NCBI GenBank assembly: GCA_029204225.1
Contig: MU832199.1
Location: 1-64,000, forward strand
Length of the DNA stretch: 64,000 nucleotides
DNA from: Diphasiastrum complanatum
Lineage: Eukaryota; Streptophyta; Lycopodiopsida; Lycopodiales; Lycopodiaceae
Direction: 5' to 3'
This document shows positions 34,036 through 46,378 of this stretch, one piece after another (positions within the stretch are counted from its first letter, which is position 1; each line of letters starts with the position of its first letter). A program made the position numbers and the translations under genes. The notes under the pieces were generated by a model. The model had not been told where the DNA came from, did no database searches, and was given only the letters and a program-made list of their open reading frames with translations.

Positions 34036-35329
34036 CTTCCTCCAACGATCTGTAGTCTCCTCTCTTTGGATGTAGATTGTTAAGGTGCTTGTTCCTATAT
34101 CATGAAAATTGCATGAATTGCTGTCCCCTTGCTGACCATTACAACGGTAACATATTTTCCTCTGCCCTGAAGTTCCTTCTTGATTGCTAGTTTTAATAGC
34201 TAGCTTTAAGTGCTTACATCCATTGTGGAGGATTGTAGTATTTGAGAGAGAAAATATCATACCATGTTGGTAATCTATCTCGTGAATTGAACATAAATGT
34301 CATGATTACACGTGCTCCCTTTTGTGTAGGGACATGTATTTCACAAACTTAAGTCCTTGTTTGTAGAAAGTTGATGAATAGTTTCTATGTTTGTGCCTCT
34401 CCAACATGATAGGTAATAAATAAGATTGGGCGAGTGTATATGTTTGATACTTAGTATTTTGACTAGAAATGTAAGGTGTTACCCGTCCCAAGAAGTAGCC
34501 AATTCAGATTGAATTGCTCTTAGTTCATAAATGTTTTTAGTCGTGGACGCGACTTGGTTGCTATCATTTTAGCTAATAATAGCTAACCAATATTCAATAT
34601 TATGAGGTGATGTAGCCTTGTTTCTTGATGACAGGCTTCTTATTGGCTACTAACTTAAGTATGTCTTTTAACAATAGCTAGGTGACCCTAATCTCATACA
34701 ATTAGTAAATCTTCTAGATAAAGCAACTATTCATTGACGAATTCTTTTTGCATACCACTTGGCCTTATAGTGTTTTTCTTGTTGAGACCGATGAGCACAA
34801 CCTATTAATTCCTTCTTTTTTAAAGGTTCAATAGACCCTGCCAATCGTATTACATGCCAAATTCCTACACTAGCCATTACTTCTGTTAAAAGACAATAAA
34901 CTACGTTTATCACAAAGAAAAACATACCCAGAAAGACTGCCAAACTAGAATTCAAATATTGCAAGAGAAAAGATCATCCAACAACCACATATACACTAAT
35001 AGAGATTTATCTTGAGAAAAGTCTTGAGGGAGAAACCTACATGACAATCGAAGATAGAGAGACTACCTTTGGTTCAGGATTTGAAGTTACAAGCGAAGCG
35101 TCTCTATTTAGAAAATGGGTCTAATGCTTTTTCATGTCCTCTTGTCCAATATTGTGATATTTTTTTTTTTTAATTATTTGTTTTGTGCAATGGCCTCTTC
35201 CCGAACTAGAAGGTTGCATGCATCAATTATTTTTTATCAAATTCTCCCCCTTTCTTGATCATTTTGCTATTTCCTTGTTCATCATCAAAACTAGCACTTG
35301 ACTAATTCCATACTTGCCTTTGCCCCTTG
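34036..35329. other. Intergenic, nothing recognised
   Basis: AT-rich sequence with a T run near 35161-35171. No gene or repeat seen. Confidence 0.5.
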
Positions 35330-36087
35330 GTGACAAAATTTTCAGAATTCACACGTGTGGGGAAGATCCACAAGTATGATAGATCTAATTAAGCTTTATG
35401 ATTAGCGCAATAGCCTGATTCTAGATTGAATAGCAAGATCTAGTACAGAAGTTATGGCTTAACCACAATCTAGCATGCTAAGCTTCAGAGAATGATAGTA
35501 ATGAATCATAAATGAGCAAAAGTACAAGAAATTAGTGTATTAGCATTAGCCTCAACACGAGTTAGAGAGAGAAAGATAGAGAGATATCAAGCAAAAATTG
35601 TGTGGATCCAAAATGGAAAGAGATAACTACAAAGCTTTGGTTCTTCATAAAGAGGTAGCTCGAGGTAGAACCACATCCATCCACCTTTCAATCACATCTA
35701 AAGTGAAAACTAGAGTCTATGTGACATTTGTCACATCTCATGCATGTATCTCTACCTACTTTTACCAAGTGTCCTAGTTCTAACTATAATTGTACAAATC
35801 ATCATGCATGTGTCCATTTCACTTTGTGCATGCCTTGCATGTCACCATGGATCACTTACAATTAATGCATGTGAAATGCCACGAGTTTCTACTAGCATAT
35901 TTTTGCTAATTTTAAGTCTACAATCTATATGCAAGTTGTAATCATCAAACTAGATATGACATATCTATATAGCTCTGAGTTCTATCTAGGCCAAACTTGG
36001 CATTTGCATTTATGGAACAACATACTTGTGTGGTACAATGTTTGTAGTAAGCCTAAAGTCAAGATGGAGTATTTTTCCATTTTAATA
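35330..36087 (-). mobile_element. Probable 3' LTR of the split copia element
   Basis: On the minus strand a purine tract (TAGGAGGAG) is followed at 36087 by TATTAAAATGG, the LTR start with TG decayed to TA. The neighbouring copia at 51.2-55.7 kb has the same arrangement (GAGGAGGAG then TGTTAAAAATT). The outer LTR end is uncertain; CACACGTGTGG near 35352 resembles the motif close to the outer end of that copia's LTR. Confidence 0.45.
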
Positions 36088-37124
36088 CTCCTCCTAAAAA
36101 CAATCTATATTGACTTGAAAATTGATCTTGGTATTACTCCAAGGTTGGCTCTATGCTTGATGAAAGAACTCTTGCTCAAAGTTTTGGTGAGCATATCAGC
36201 ATTACAAGATGTGTGTTGATGTGCTCCAAGTAGATTTCCCCTCCAATGAGCTTCTCTCTCACGAAGTGATGTGCAACTTCAATATGTTTGCTCCTTGTAT
36301 GGAATATTGGGCTGTTGGCAAGGGCTTGGGCTGAAATGCTATCACACATGATCATAGGTAGATCTTCTTCCATGATTATCTTTAGCTCCACTAGCAACCT
36401 CTTGATCCAAAGCACTTCCTTTGTTGTTGTAGTGAGTGCCTTATACTCAGCTTCACAAGATGAGAGTGATACAGTATCTTGCTTTTTGGAAAGCCAAGAT
36501 ATCAAGTTTCGTCCAATGTATATGACATAAGCACTTGTAGATTTTCGATATGCTCTATCACTTGCACAATCCGAGTCAGAATAACCAACAATAGAAAGAT
36601 CTTCACTTTTATACAATAAACCATAATCAAAAGTTGAAGATATATATCTAAGCACTCTCTTGGCCATTTTCCAATGATAAATAGTAGGATTTTGCATAAG
36701 CTGACTCAACTTATGAACACTAAAGCTTATGTCAGGTCTAGTTATTGTGAGCCAAATTAAAGAGCCTATAAGACTCCTAAAAAGAGTGATGTCCACGAAG
36801 GATCTTTCATCACCTTTGTTAGGGTCTTTTACATTTTGCTCCATAGGAGGTTCTATACTCTTACAATCTAACATATTGAACTTTTTTAACATTGAAAGAG
36901 CATACTTGGATTGACATACAAAAGCTTTATCTTTAAGAAAGTCAATCTCTAATCCTAATATGTAGTGAATTTTTTCAAGATCTTGCATCTTGAACTCTTT
37001 TCCAAGTGCAACCTTGGTTTCCTCAACTAACTTGATACAACTTCATGTTAAAATGATATCATCAATATAAATAAGAAGGAGACAATATCTCTATAAAAAA
37101 ACTTAACATATAAGGAAGGATCAT
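36088..37124 (-). mobile_element. Copia element A, RT/RNase H part (left of nested insertion)
   Basis: Minus strand. Reads on from the RT: LIYIDDIILT (catalytic box, after a frame slip and before a stop) near 37050, then KIHYILGLEIDFLKDKAFVC, GDERSFVDITLFRSLIGSL, ITRPDISFSVHKLSQ, and RNase H blocks YSDSDCASDRAYRKSTSAY, SLSSCEAEYKALTT, ARSKHIEVAHHFVREKL. It ends, after a frameshift, with ADMLTKTLSKSSFIKHRANL. It is the 3' half of the element whose 5' half is at 42098-45260. Stops and frameshifts make it non-functional. Confidence 0.9.
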
Positions 37125-37868
37125 TGTAGTGGGTTTCTTTTCTTGCCTAACCTGAATTCAAGATCTAGTCAATCTAGCATCAAAGAGACGAAGTTAGTTG
37201 TCACGCGTAGGTTAGTTCCCATGAGAGCGATAGTATAGTTCAGATTTCAACATGAATGGAGGATCTAATACTAACATCCATTAACACTAAGCATTAACAC
37301 TACATCCATTAACCCTAAATCCACAACAATGATAGAAACTTACTCTTCTCTCTCTCCCTTTCTCTCTCACAAAAAGCATAAGAAATAGCAATCCCAATAA
37401 TGATCAAATCCAACAATTAGCAAAATACAAAGAAAGCATGAGAAATGGAGAAAAAGAGAGGAAGAGCAAGGACATTCATCAATCCATTTCTAAAGAGAAC
37501 CAATCTGCTTTATTGAAATGAGGAAATGAACATGAGGAGCAACTCAAGTTGGTCCCTTTTTATAGTAGGGAGGAGGGCCCTAGCCTCTGAATCCTATTGG
37601 TCCAGTCTTGCCTCTCTTTTTATTTTAAATTTAAAAAAGTGTGGGAACCATCAAAATTGGAGAGAAACCCAACTTTATTCACTAACTTGACATTTAGGCC
37701 CTGCGACATTAAAAGTCCCGCAAAAAGGCCTAAAGTCCTTTTATCAATATTATAATTAATTAAATAACTATGTGATCATCGAGTTGGACTTACACACACA
37801 GGGTGCCAAATCCCTCTCACTTATTAACTAGGGTTAGGGTTGCCTTGGGATCCGCAAACCCTCCAACA
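37125..37868 (-). repeat. 3' LTR of nested element (744 bp)
   Basis: It has a small duplicated block (ACTAACATCCATTAACACTAAG / ACTACATCCATTAACCCTAA type) lacking in the other LTR, which explains most of the length difference (744 versus 720 bp). Confidence 0.9.
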
Positions 37869-37917
37869 ATATCCCCCACCAAACTGGTGGCGGTCCCACG
37901 ACACCTGCAATATGTAG

Positions 37918-38771
37918 TTATTGGAGACTTTTATTGGCTTCGCGCCGAACCTTAATTAAATGATACTGCACCTTCTCCATAAAGTCAAGATGTGCAGTAT
38001 TGAAATCCAAATTATGCGGCAAGAAACAACGGTGGGCTCCGACAATCCACTTGGAAGTTGTCCATGAGGTGAAGTGGGATTCCCAAGAGCCTCCCATCAT
38101 AGCCACATGAAAATACAGTTGAGCAATCGGCAGCTGGTCTTTGATTTGCTCTGAGGCCATCGGCTTATTTGGATCAAATGCTAGGGTAGGAAGACAATCG
38201 TCCCATTTGGTTGCCACTGATGCCAACAAAGTTAGATCTTTTGCAAACATTGGCGATTGTCGCACTATTGGATCTGGAGAGTGGACATACTCTCTCTGAT
38301 ATGCTTGTAAGGCCCGGTAAAATCCACTGAAATATTCCAGCTGTAAGGCTGGTGGATGTTTGGCCAATTGGGCGTATGGATTGTGATTTTATCCATAGCC
38401 AATCCCAAATCTTTTCATTTTTGTCTTCGCGACATTGGCACGTAATAAGGATCTACTCGCAACTGGCGAGGGCTGGTTACGTAACTTCTAATTGATTCCG
38501 GAGTTTTCTCAAAAATCGTGATTCTCCATGCCGGTTGCTCTCCCAGTGCAGGTATTTTGTCCAATTCTTTGCCGGTCTTGATCTCGGAGGTCTTAAATTT
38601 GAGAACCCATCTACCACGCGAGGACTCATGTGGATGCTACTTTAAGAAGGTCTGGATCTGGTCCTCGACGCTGATGGGCCTTCTGAATAAATGGCCTGTC
38701 CTTGATGAGGATGGACCCACTTGTACTGCTGGTATAGTTGGCGGTTGATCTGCTAGATCTGGAGCTCCCCC
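37918..38771 (-). pseudogene. Downstream coding region of nested element (unknown)
   Basis: Minus strand. Just after the coiled-coil frame, coding continues with shifts: RRPISVEDQIQTFL, HPHESSRGRW and SYVTSPRQLRVDP, all shared with the + strand relative at 46.8-47.1 kb. From 38367 a 149-codon frame follows (LEYFSGFYRALQAYQREYV, YFHVAMMGGSWESH, FLPHNLDFNTAHLDF). Kept motifs between two separate elements show that it was real protein. No known family is recognised. Confidence 0.6.
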
Positions 38772-40298
38772 TTATTCCATGCTCGAATCAACCCCTGTAT
38801 CCATCTGTACAGCTTCTTGGCACGAAGGGGAGAATTGGGGCATGACCGGGACGGGGATTTGTGGTCCGGCTTCCAACACTTGAACGACGGCTTCTTCATA
38901 GGCGTTGATGGTCTCTTTTGTCTTTTCTAACTCGGTTGAAGCTGCTCCTTTGAACCTATCAAAGCGGCTTTGGAATCCCTGAAGGGCCACTTTGTATGTT
39001 TCCACTTTCTTGAACAAATATGCAATCTCCGTCGATGTGACCGGATGATCGGGTATTTGTGTTTGCAGATACGCATCACGCTCAAGGGTGGTCGCATCCA
39101 ATTCACCTTGAAGCCGTGTGCGATCGTGTTCGGCCATTTGTAATTGCCCCTTCACCAGCTGCACCTGTTGCTTGGCATCTTGCACTACCTTATCTACCTA
39201 ATCATGTGCGGTTGTCAGGGCATTTTGCAGGGAGCTGATGTAGGTTTCCAAGCGATCAGCTTGTTGTTGGGCCAATGTCTTTTCGCTTTCAGCCTTTTCT
39301 TCATGTTGCTTGGCTATCTTCACCTCTCGATCCAACTGGACAATTTTTTGACTGATCAGAGTGTTTTCAGATCCTAAAACAGAGATCCTCTGTTCCATTT
39401 CCTTTTTTTTATCCAACATAGACTGGATCACTTGCCCAAGGCTTGAAACTAACCCGAGAGCATCACCAGAATCGACAGTCATGGAGGTGGCAGCAGCAGG
39501 AGACCCTGATGGTACTATCCGTGGTAGGCGTGGAATAGGTGCCAAATGCTCTTCTTCTTAAAAAATATCCTCGTCTTCAAACCCTTCAGGCACCGTGGCG
39601 TCGAACTGCTTTGGTGACTTGACAGATGTGTCGACCCGAAGTGTGGCTGGGCTACCTTGTGTGGGTGGTTGCTGACTGGCATCTTCGACACCAACAGTAG
39701 CTTCATGGATATGCCCGAATCCTCTTCTAGGGAATTCAGGTTCAAAGGGTGCTGGGCTCTGGGGCATTTCAAAGATTTCGGTGGCCCCAAGGGGGTCGGA
39801 ATCATCGAACATATCCATGAAAAACTATGTGTTGGGTGAGGTTGCTTCGGTGTGCGAGGGTGAGGCGGCCTGGGCAGCTGTGATGGGAATGGTAGGCCCA
39901 ATGGTCACAGACTGTCCTTGTATGGGAGCAGAGGCTAGGAAAGTATCAAAGGCGAGGGGAATGGGAAGTTCAGTGCGAACAACAGCAGGGGGTGGTAGCG
40001 CAGCTGACGAGGTATGCCTAGTACGACGTCGTGACGCGGAAGGCAAGTCATGAATTACGATCATGTTGCGTGGATGACGACGACTATGAGAACTTGAGGC
40101 CTGGTGAGATGACTCGGCTGGTGCTTCTTCGTAAACCGAAAGCATAGAATCCAGGTGGAAGCCATGGATTCTATTTTCTAAGTGAGAAGCGGCTAAGAGG
40201 GACAATAGAGAGCCAACGGCAAACTGCTGCTTTGTATTTCCACTTTTCAAGAATATGATTCTATATGATGAAAACCTACCCAAAATTCGATCAATCAA
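38772..40298 (-). pseudogene. Coiled-coil ORF of nested LTR element (unknown, gag-like?)
   Basis: Minus strand. One frame of about 509 codons, broken only by three stops (near 39825, 39558 and 39198). The N-terminal half is Ser/Pro-rich and disordered. From about 39480 it forms a long heptad-rich coiled coil (KKKEMEQRISVLGSENTLIS, QADRLETYISSLQNAL). No zinc knuckle, protease or RT is present. The position after the primer site suggests a structural gag-like role, but I do not recognise the family. A clear homologue lies on + at 45.4-46.4 kb. The stop codons may be point changes, since the frame otherwise holds. Confidence 0.7.
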
Positions 40299-41350
40299 TA
40301 CTTCTCAAAAATGATAATTCTCTCAGAGTCCAATTCAGAATATATCAAATCTAATCCAAATTTTGACAGAGACTTGATCTGGAAAATCAGAAACTAAAAA
40401 TAGGACTGGCGAAGGTTATCTAAGCGAAGGTTGGCTCGACGAAGGTTCAACAGTGCTATTTTGAGATAAAAACTCTCTGAACACTTTTCTGGCAATTTCT
40501 TGGGAAATAACCTTCGCCGATTTTTTTAGATGGAAGATCTGACATAGATAAAACTATGGACAATCGGACGAAGGTTTTTGACACAAGAAAATATAGTTTT
40601 TGTGATCTGGCGAGGGTAAAAATCAAGATTTTTTGTGATCTGATCAAGATAAATCTTCGCCGAACTCAAAAATAGTATTTTTATATAAATAGAATGTTCT
40701 GGAAACTCGACGAAGATTCTGGCGAAGGATCAAGAGTAATACTGGTAATTTTGCAAAAAAGTGACTTTTTTGACAAAAATATGACAATATGACAACTGAT
40801 TTTTGGTATTATTCTTTGCCGACCTGGTAGTAGATAGATCTGAATCACATCTAAGCACAGTGAATTGGGCGAAGGTTCTTTTTCTGTATTTTTTAGAATT
40901 TTGATAATTTTTGATGTTTTTTGGTGGTTTTTCTGATGTTTATGAAAATCTGCTGGGAATTAATCTTCGCCCTTCAAACTGAAGGTTCTGTAAACAAAAC
41001 CAAAGGTGTCTGCAACTCGACGACAGTTTCCTGAAAGAGGGTAAAAAGTTCTGGGCTCTGATGGCACTTTTTGCCTCTTTCTGACCAATTTCGACAGATT
41101 TGACCGATTTTTGTTATTTTCTCTGATATCTCAGATCCAAATGGATCTTAAGATTAGTGATCTGAATAGCTTTTCCTGTTTAATAATCAGATTAGATTTC
41201 AAACAAACAAATCCACTCAAAATTTAGCAAAATCAATCCCAAACTATCCCTACAATGCATGCAGTTTTAACACTATTCATGCCACGACAAGATGCCTAAT
41301 GCAAGCTAACCATAAGCCAAACATGCTGCAAACTGAAAAATTGGCGTAGC
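40299..41350 (-). other. Leader of nested element with repeated GCGAAGGTT motif
   Basis: Non-coding. The motif GCGAAGGTT (or GACGAAGGTT, or its complement AACCTTCGC) occurs about a dozen times between 40405 and 41030, irregularly spaced, on both strands. The part at 40860-40975 closely resembles the last 100 bp of the window. Confidence 0.6.
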
Positions 41351-41368
41351 TCCCCGGCAACGGCGCCA
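41351..41368 (-). other. Primer-binding site, tRNA-Asp type
   Basis: On the minus strand TGGCGCCGTTGCCGGGGA, 4 nt after the 5' LTR. It is complementary to the 3' end of plant tRNA-Asp(GUC) with CCA. Confidence 0.85.
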
Positions 41369-41372
41369 AAAT

Positions 41373-42092
41373 TGTAGTGAGTTTCTTTCCTTGCCTAACA
41401 AGATTTAGTCAATCTAGCATCAAAGAGACGGAGTTAGTTGTCACGCGTAGGTTCGTTCCCATGAGAGCGATAGTATAGTTCAGATTTCAACATGAATGGA
41501 GGATCTAACACTAACATCCACTAACACTAAGCATTAACCCTAAATCCACAACAATGATAGAAACTTACTCTTCTCTCTCTCCCTTTCTCTCTCACAAAAA
41601 GCATAAGAAATAGCAATCCCAATAATGATCAAATCCAACAATTAGCAAAATACAAAGAAAGCATGAGAAATGGAGGAAAAGAGAGGAAGAGCAGGGACAT
41701 TCATCAATCCATTTCTAAAGAGAACCAATCTGCTTTATTGAAATGAGGAAATGAACATGAGGAGCAACTTGAGTTGGTCCCTTTTTATAGTAGAGAGGAG
41801 GACCCTGGCCTCTGAATCCTATTGGTCCAGTCTTGCCTCTCTTTTTATTCAAATTTAAAAAAGTGTGGGAACCATCAAAATTGGAGAGAAACCCAACTTT
41901 ATTCACTAACTTGACATTTAGGCCCTGCGACATTAGAAGTCCCGCAAAAAGGCCTAAAGTCCTTTTATTAATATTCTAATTAATCAAATAACTACGTGAT
42001 CATCGAGTTGGACTTACACACACAGGGTGCCAAATCTCTCTCACTTATTAACTAGGGTTAGGGTTGCCTTGGGATCCGCAAACCCTCCAACA
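41373..42092 (-). repeat. 5' LTR of nested element (720 bp)
   Basis: Begins TGTAGTGAG and ends CCTCCAACA on +. The high likeness to the other LTR shows a relatively recent insertion. Confidence 0.9.
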
Positions 42093-42097
42093 ATCAT

Positions 42098-45000
42098 AGT
42101 TACTAAGATTAAATCCTAGTGACTCAAGAAAGGTGTTAAGTCGAAAATACCATGACCTTGGAGCTTGCTTTAGTCCATATAGACTTTTGAAGAGCAAGCA
42201 AACTTTGTCTTTGTCATGGATGAACATCTTTTCTTCTAGATATCCATTTAAAAATGCGTTAGAGACATCTAGTTGAAGAACTTGCCAATTGCAAAAACAA
42301 GCAATAGAAATTATGATTCTAATTGATACCATCTTTGCAACTGGAGCAAAAGTCTCCTCATAATCAAGTCCATAAACTTGAGCAAAACCCTTTGCACAAA
42401 GTCTAGCCTTGTACTTGTTGATTGTGCCATTTTGATTATACTTGACTCGAAAAACCCACTTGCAACCAATGGTGTGCTTGTTGGATGGAAGATCCACAAG
42501 CTCCCATGTCTTGTTGGCCATCAACACATCATATTCCTCCTTCATGGCAAGATACCATTCCTTTGAATTGAGTGCATCATATACATCCTTTGGCTCCTCA
42601 TGTGAAATCAAATAAGCACAATTAGTGGAGTTGAGTTCCACTTGCTGGCCTCTATCTTCATATGTAAACCTTCTAGGCTCGGATCTTCCTCTTTGAGATC
42701 TCCTTGGTGAAAAGATTCGAGGTGACTCCTCCTCAATTCTCGGCCCCATCTCTCCATGATAGTCTTCAAGGGTGATGATTGGAGTATCTTTGTGAGAATC
42801 TTTGAACTTGGCCTCTTCAAAAATGTATTTTTGATCCTCATGGAATATAACATCCCTACTCTCAATTGTAGTTGAGGTAGAGGGAACACAAATTCTATAA
42901 GCTTTCTTGTTGGATGCATATCCAACCATGATCCCTTTAATAAAATTAGGATAATCTCTTTTCCTTGTTTCCAAGGGTACATGAACAAAGCAAGCACATC
43001 CAAAAACTCTAAGGTGATCCACCTTAGGTTTCTTCTTAAACAAGACTTCAAAAGGTGATTTTCCAGCAAGTGCATTGTGAGGTAATCTATTGCACAAATA
43101 ATTTGCACAATTTATAGCTTCACCCCAATATTCTATAGGCAAAGAAGCTTCAACTCGGATTGCTTTAGCACATTCACATAAAGATATATTTTTCCTCTCA
43201 GCAAATCCATTTTGAGATGGAGAATAAGCACAAGAAAACTCTCTCTTTATTCCTTCACCTTCACAATATTCATGAAACTTGTTGGAGATGTATTCACCTC
43301 CTCCATCACATCTTAAAGCTTTAACTTTGAAAGAAAACTGTTTCTCAACATAAGCTTTGAAGATTAGGAAGTGATCAAATACCATAGCTTTTGAAGAAAG
43401 TAGATACAACCAAGTATATCTAGTAAAGTTGTCACCAATACTTTTAGAAGAAGAAAAATGAACATCCGAGTGTATAAGCTCCAAAGGATGAGTAGTATTG
43501 ATAAAAGACTTTTGATATGGCTTTCTATGTGATTTTGCAATAGGACAAGCCTCACAAGGCGAAATCTTTGGAAAGAAATTTTGGAAGGCCAATAGCCTTT
43601 ACTTTCTTGACCATGGAAGACATAGACTTAAAGTTAGGATGACCCAACCTTCTATGCCACAACTCCTCCTTAGATAAAAAAACAACTTCACAAAGGTTTG
43701 CATTCTCATAAGAATTCAACTTGAAAATTTCACCATATCTAGATCCATCAGCTAGGACCTCATCATTTTTCTTAATAAAGCAAGTATTGGAGTTGAACTT
43801 TACATCACAACCACTATCAAGCAACTTTCCCACACTAATCAAGTTCTTTGTAAGTTTTGGAATAAAAAGAACATTAGAAAGTGCAAGAACTTTTGAAGAA
43901 GCAAATTTCAATGGAATGTTGCCAATTCCTTCTATAGAGCATTCATGATCATTAGTAGTGTAAATAGATCTCTTAAGTCCTTAGTAAGGTACAATTGAGT
44001 CAAAAGACTCCTTTGAACAGCACATATGTGAAGAAGCTCCACTATCTATGTACCAAGCTCTATCTTTCTTGAAAGGTGATGACGAAAAATTGGACACCAT
44101 GAGTGATCCTTCTCCATCCCTTGGGACAAAATCTTCTTCAATCTCTTTGGAGAGATTTGCTTGCTTGAGTTGGTTTTTCTTCTTAAAGCAATTAGAGGCA
44201 CAGTGCCCCTTCTTGCCACAGAAAAAACACTTCACTTTCTTCTTATGGTCTTTGAAGTAGAGGGATGAGATGAATCATCCTCTTCACCATCTTTGTCTCG
44301 ATCTTTGGCTTTGTCTTTGTTGGATGCTTGAGAAAACTGGTTCTTACTCCCTTTATGCTTATCCTTGACAAAGAGGGATTTGTCACTTCCACCATGCTCA
44401 AGTTTGTTCATCCTGGAAAGTTTATAGCTTTGCCTAGTTTCTTCAGAAATAAGAATTCCTTGAAGAATTTCTAGATTAGGCAACTCCTCCTTAATGGCAA
44501 AAGACTAAACAAGGTTATCATAGTCATCTTTGAAGCCATTTAGTATGACTTGAACCAGCTCATCTTGGTTAATAGTAACACCAACACAAGAAAGCTCTCT
44601 ATGTAAATTTTTAAATCTCAGAACATAGTTTGATGCACTCTCCTCACTTCTTTGGAAACTTTGAAAAATCTGATTCCTAAGAGTGAGTATTCTAGAAGTA
44701 TTCTTTGCCTCATAGATGGACTTAAGTGCATCCCAAGCATCTTTGGCTGTGGTACAAGGTCCTATTTCTCTCAAAATTTCATTAGATACATTCGTCTTAA
44801 TGAAATGTAGAGCCATTCTAGCTCTCTTCCTATACTTAGGAATTTCAGCCTGTGCTTGCTCCATTTTAAACTTCCAAATTGAGTAATTAGAAGTATTTAG
44901 TCTTTCATTTGCTTCTAGAAGATATCCTCCTAGAGGTGCCATTATAAATGAAGACTTCATAGTTATTGGACAACAATATGTTTGAGCTTGTTCCAATCAG

Positions 45001-45260
45001 ACTTAATGTTGCTGCTCTCTTTCACTATAGGTATTTTCAAGGATGTACTATCTTCCTATGTGAAAAACTTGCAATTGTATTTGAGATGGATGTCAAATAT
45101 TCCACAAAACAAGATTCTCTAGATCAGACACACAAAGTGGATTGAGACACTTTGGCAAGTTTGAATCCTACTTTTGGCACGTGTGAAATGCTTCAAAAGA
45201 AAACAATATTGACACTCAAAAGGCTCAAAGGGTGTTCAATTACTTCAAACTTAGTCTGAT
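42098..45260 (-). mobile_element. Copia element A, gag to RT (right of nested insertion)
   Basis: Minus strand, 5' to 3': gag 44996-44232 (NYSIWKFKMEQAQAEI, EILREIGPCTTAKDAWDALK), zinc knuckle CFFCGKKGHCASNC at about 44230, protease WYIDSGASSHM, GAG-pre-integrase WHRRLGHPNFKSM, integrase 43592-42900 (LIHSDVHFSS, CDGGGEYISNKF, SPSQNGFAERKN), and RT from 42560 (KEWYLAMKEEYDVLMANKTW, YKARLCAKGFAQ, LQLDVSNAFLNGYLEE, SLYGLKQAPRSW). It then meets the nested LTR. Stops near 44505 and 43981, two frameshifts, and a small integrase deletion (the IDDYSR block is missing) make it dead. A decayed primer site (GTCTGATAGG) may lie near 45255. Confidence 0.92.
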
Positions 45261-45265
45261 AGGTG

Positions 45266-46378
45266 CAGGACAAAAATACTACAACCTTGATCTATTCCCT
45301 TCTGCTTGATTTTGGGCTTTGAACAAGAACGAATAACTTAAGCAAGAGCCCACTGCCTCTGCTGACAGGCAGAAGAAGAAGTAAGCAAAAAAGTATTTTA
45401 AACCAATAGATCCTCTGGAGCAGGGGATCTGTCATTTTCTCGGACAAGAGTGGTATCAGAGCAAACACCCACAATCATAGCACGTGGCCTCAGAGCCACT
45501 AGTTTCTCCAATGCCACAACCACTCTTGCATCTTCTACTCCTACCATCACCATCGCATCTTCTATACCTCCTGCATCCACTTCCACCCCACTTTTCAACA
45601 TAGACCCTTCTGATTCTCGGATCTCGCCTGAAACCCTAGATTGGATGCAACTCTTTAGCAACACAGCCCCACACTCTCCCTCCATCCTCAACACCACTCT
45701 CCAGTTTCCCTCTTTTCCTATCGTTTCATCTTTCGAACAATCCATCCTTGGACCTCTCTCCACCACCGCCACTCTTCTCACACCCCCTCCAAGTTCAGTT
45801 CAACAAGCTGTCGAGGGTGACAAACCATTGCTTGATGACACATTCATGCAAATAACATATGCAGCATCGCCTGACCATCTGATCCCATCGCACCTGACGA
45901 CATGACAGCGCCAGAAAAGATGATTGAAGATGACAACGACGGTGTGCAGATTGTCCAAACAACATTTCACCAAGCCCCAGTTAGAACCACCTTATCGGTC
46001 GGTCCCACGGACCTCACAACGGCCTACCAAGTCTTGGGAACATTCGTCCAGGATGCGGTAGTGGTCAAAACCATTCTGGACAGTCGTGTATTGGAGTTGG
46101 CAATGAGCAATACGAAGCTGAGAGTCGACATCACCCAACTCCAGCAAGAGCTGCAGGTGGCCTTACAACATGAGCAAGCCGAAAAGGATCAGGTGTTAAA
46201 ATTGAAGCAGGAAGAAGATGGCCTAGAAACTTATATCCAAAGCCTCTTCAAAGCCGCCACAGATGCTTCTACCAAGGTCCTAAACTGCACAAAGAATAGC
46301 CCTGCTCCAGGCACAACTTTTAGTGTTCGAAACAAGAAACACACGCCTGGGAGCGGAGGTACTAGCTCTGCAAGATGA
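45266..46378 (+). pseudogene. Second coiled-coil ORF element, plus strand (primer site, N-terminal part)
   Basis: TGGTATCAGAGC at 45451-45462 is a perfect copia-type initiator-Met primer site, 4 nt after a possible LTR end (CGGACA). Coding follows in two frames: 45450-45905 (Ser/Thr/Pro-rich) and 45902-46378. In the second frame a coiled coil (MSNTKLRVDITQLQQELQVA, EDGLETYIQSLFKAATDAS) aligns with the nested element's coiled coil at 39.2-39.5 kb. The two lie in opposite orientation and differ in primer site, so they are separate, related elements. No matching 3' LTR was found. Confidence 0.6.

Larger units (their letters stand above)
37125..42092 (-). mobile_element. Young non-autonomous LTR retrotransposon nested in copia element A
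   Basis: Left LTR 37125-37868 and right LTR 41373-42092 are near-identical (TGTAGTG...CCAACA on +) apart from short indels. The 5-bp target duplication ATCAT flanks it at 37120-37124 and 42093-42097. Removing the insert and one ATCAT restores the copia RT reading frame. The element runs on the minus strand. Its primer-binding site (41351-41368) matches the 3' end of tRNA-Asp, common in Ty3/gypsy elements, and its polypurine tract is at about 37871-37880. The 3.5-kb interior has no protease, RT or integrase, only a coiled-coil ORF and a second ORF. This is a LARD/TR-GAG-like plan. Confidence 0.9.
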
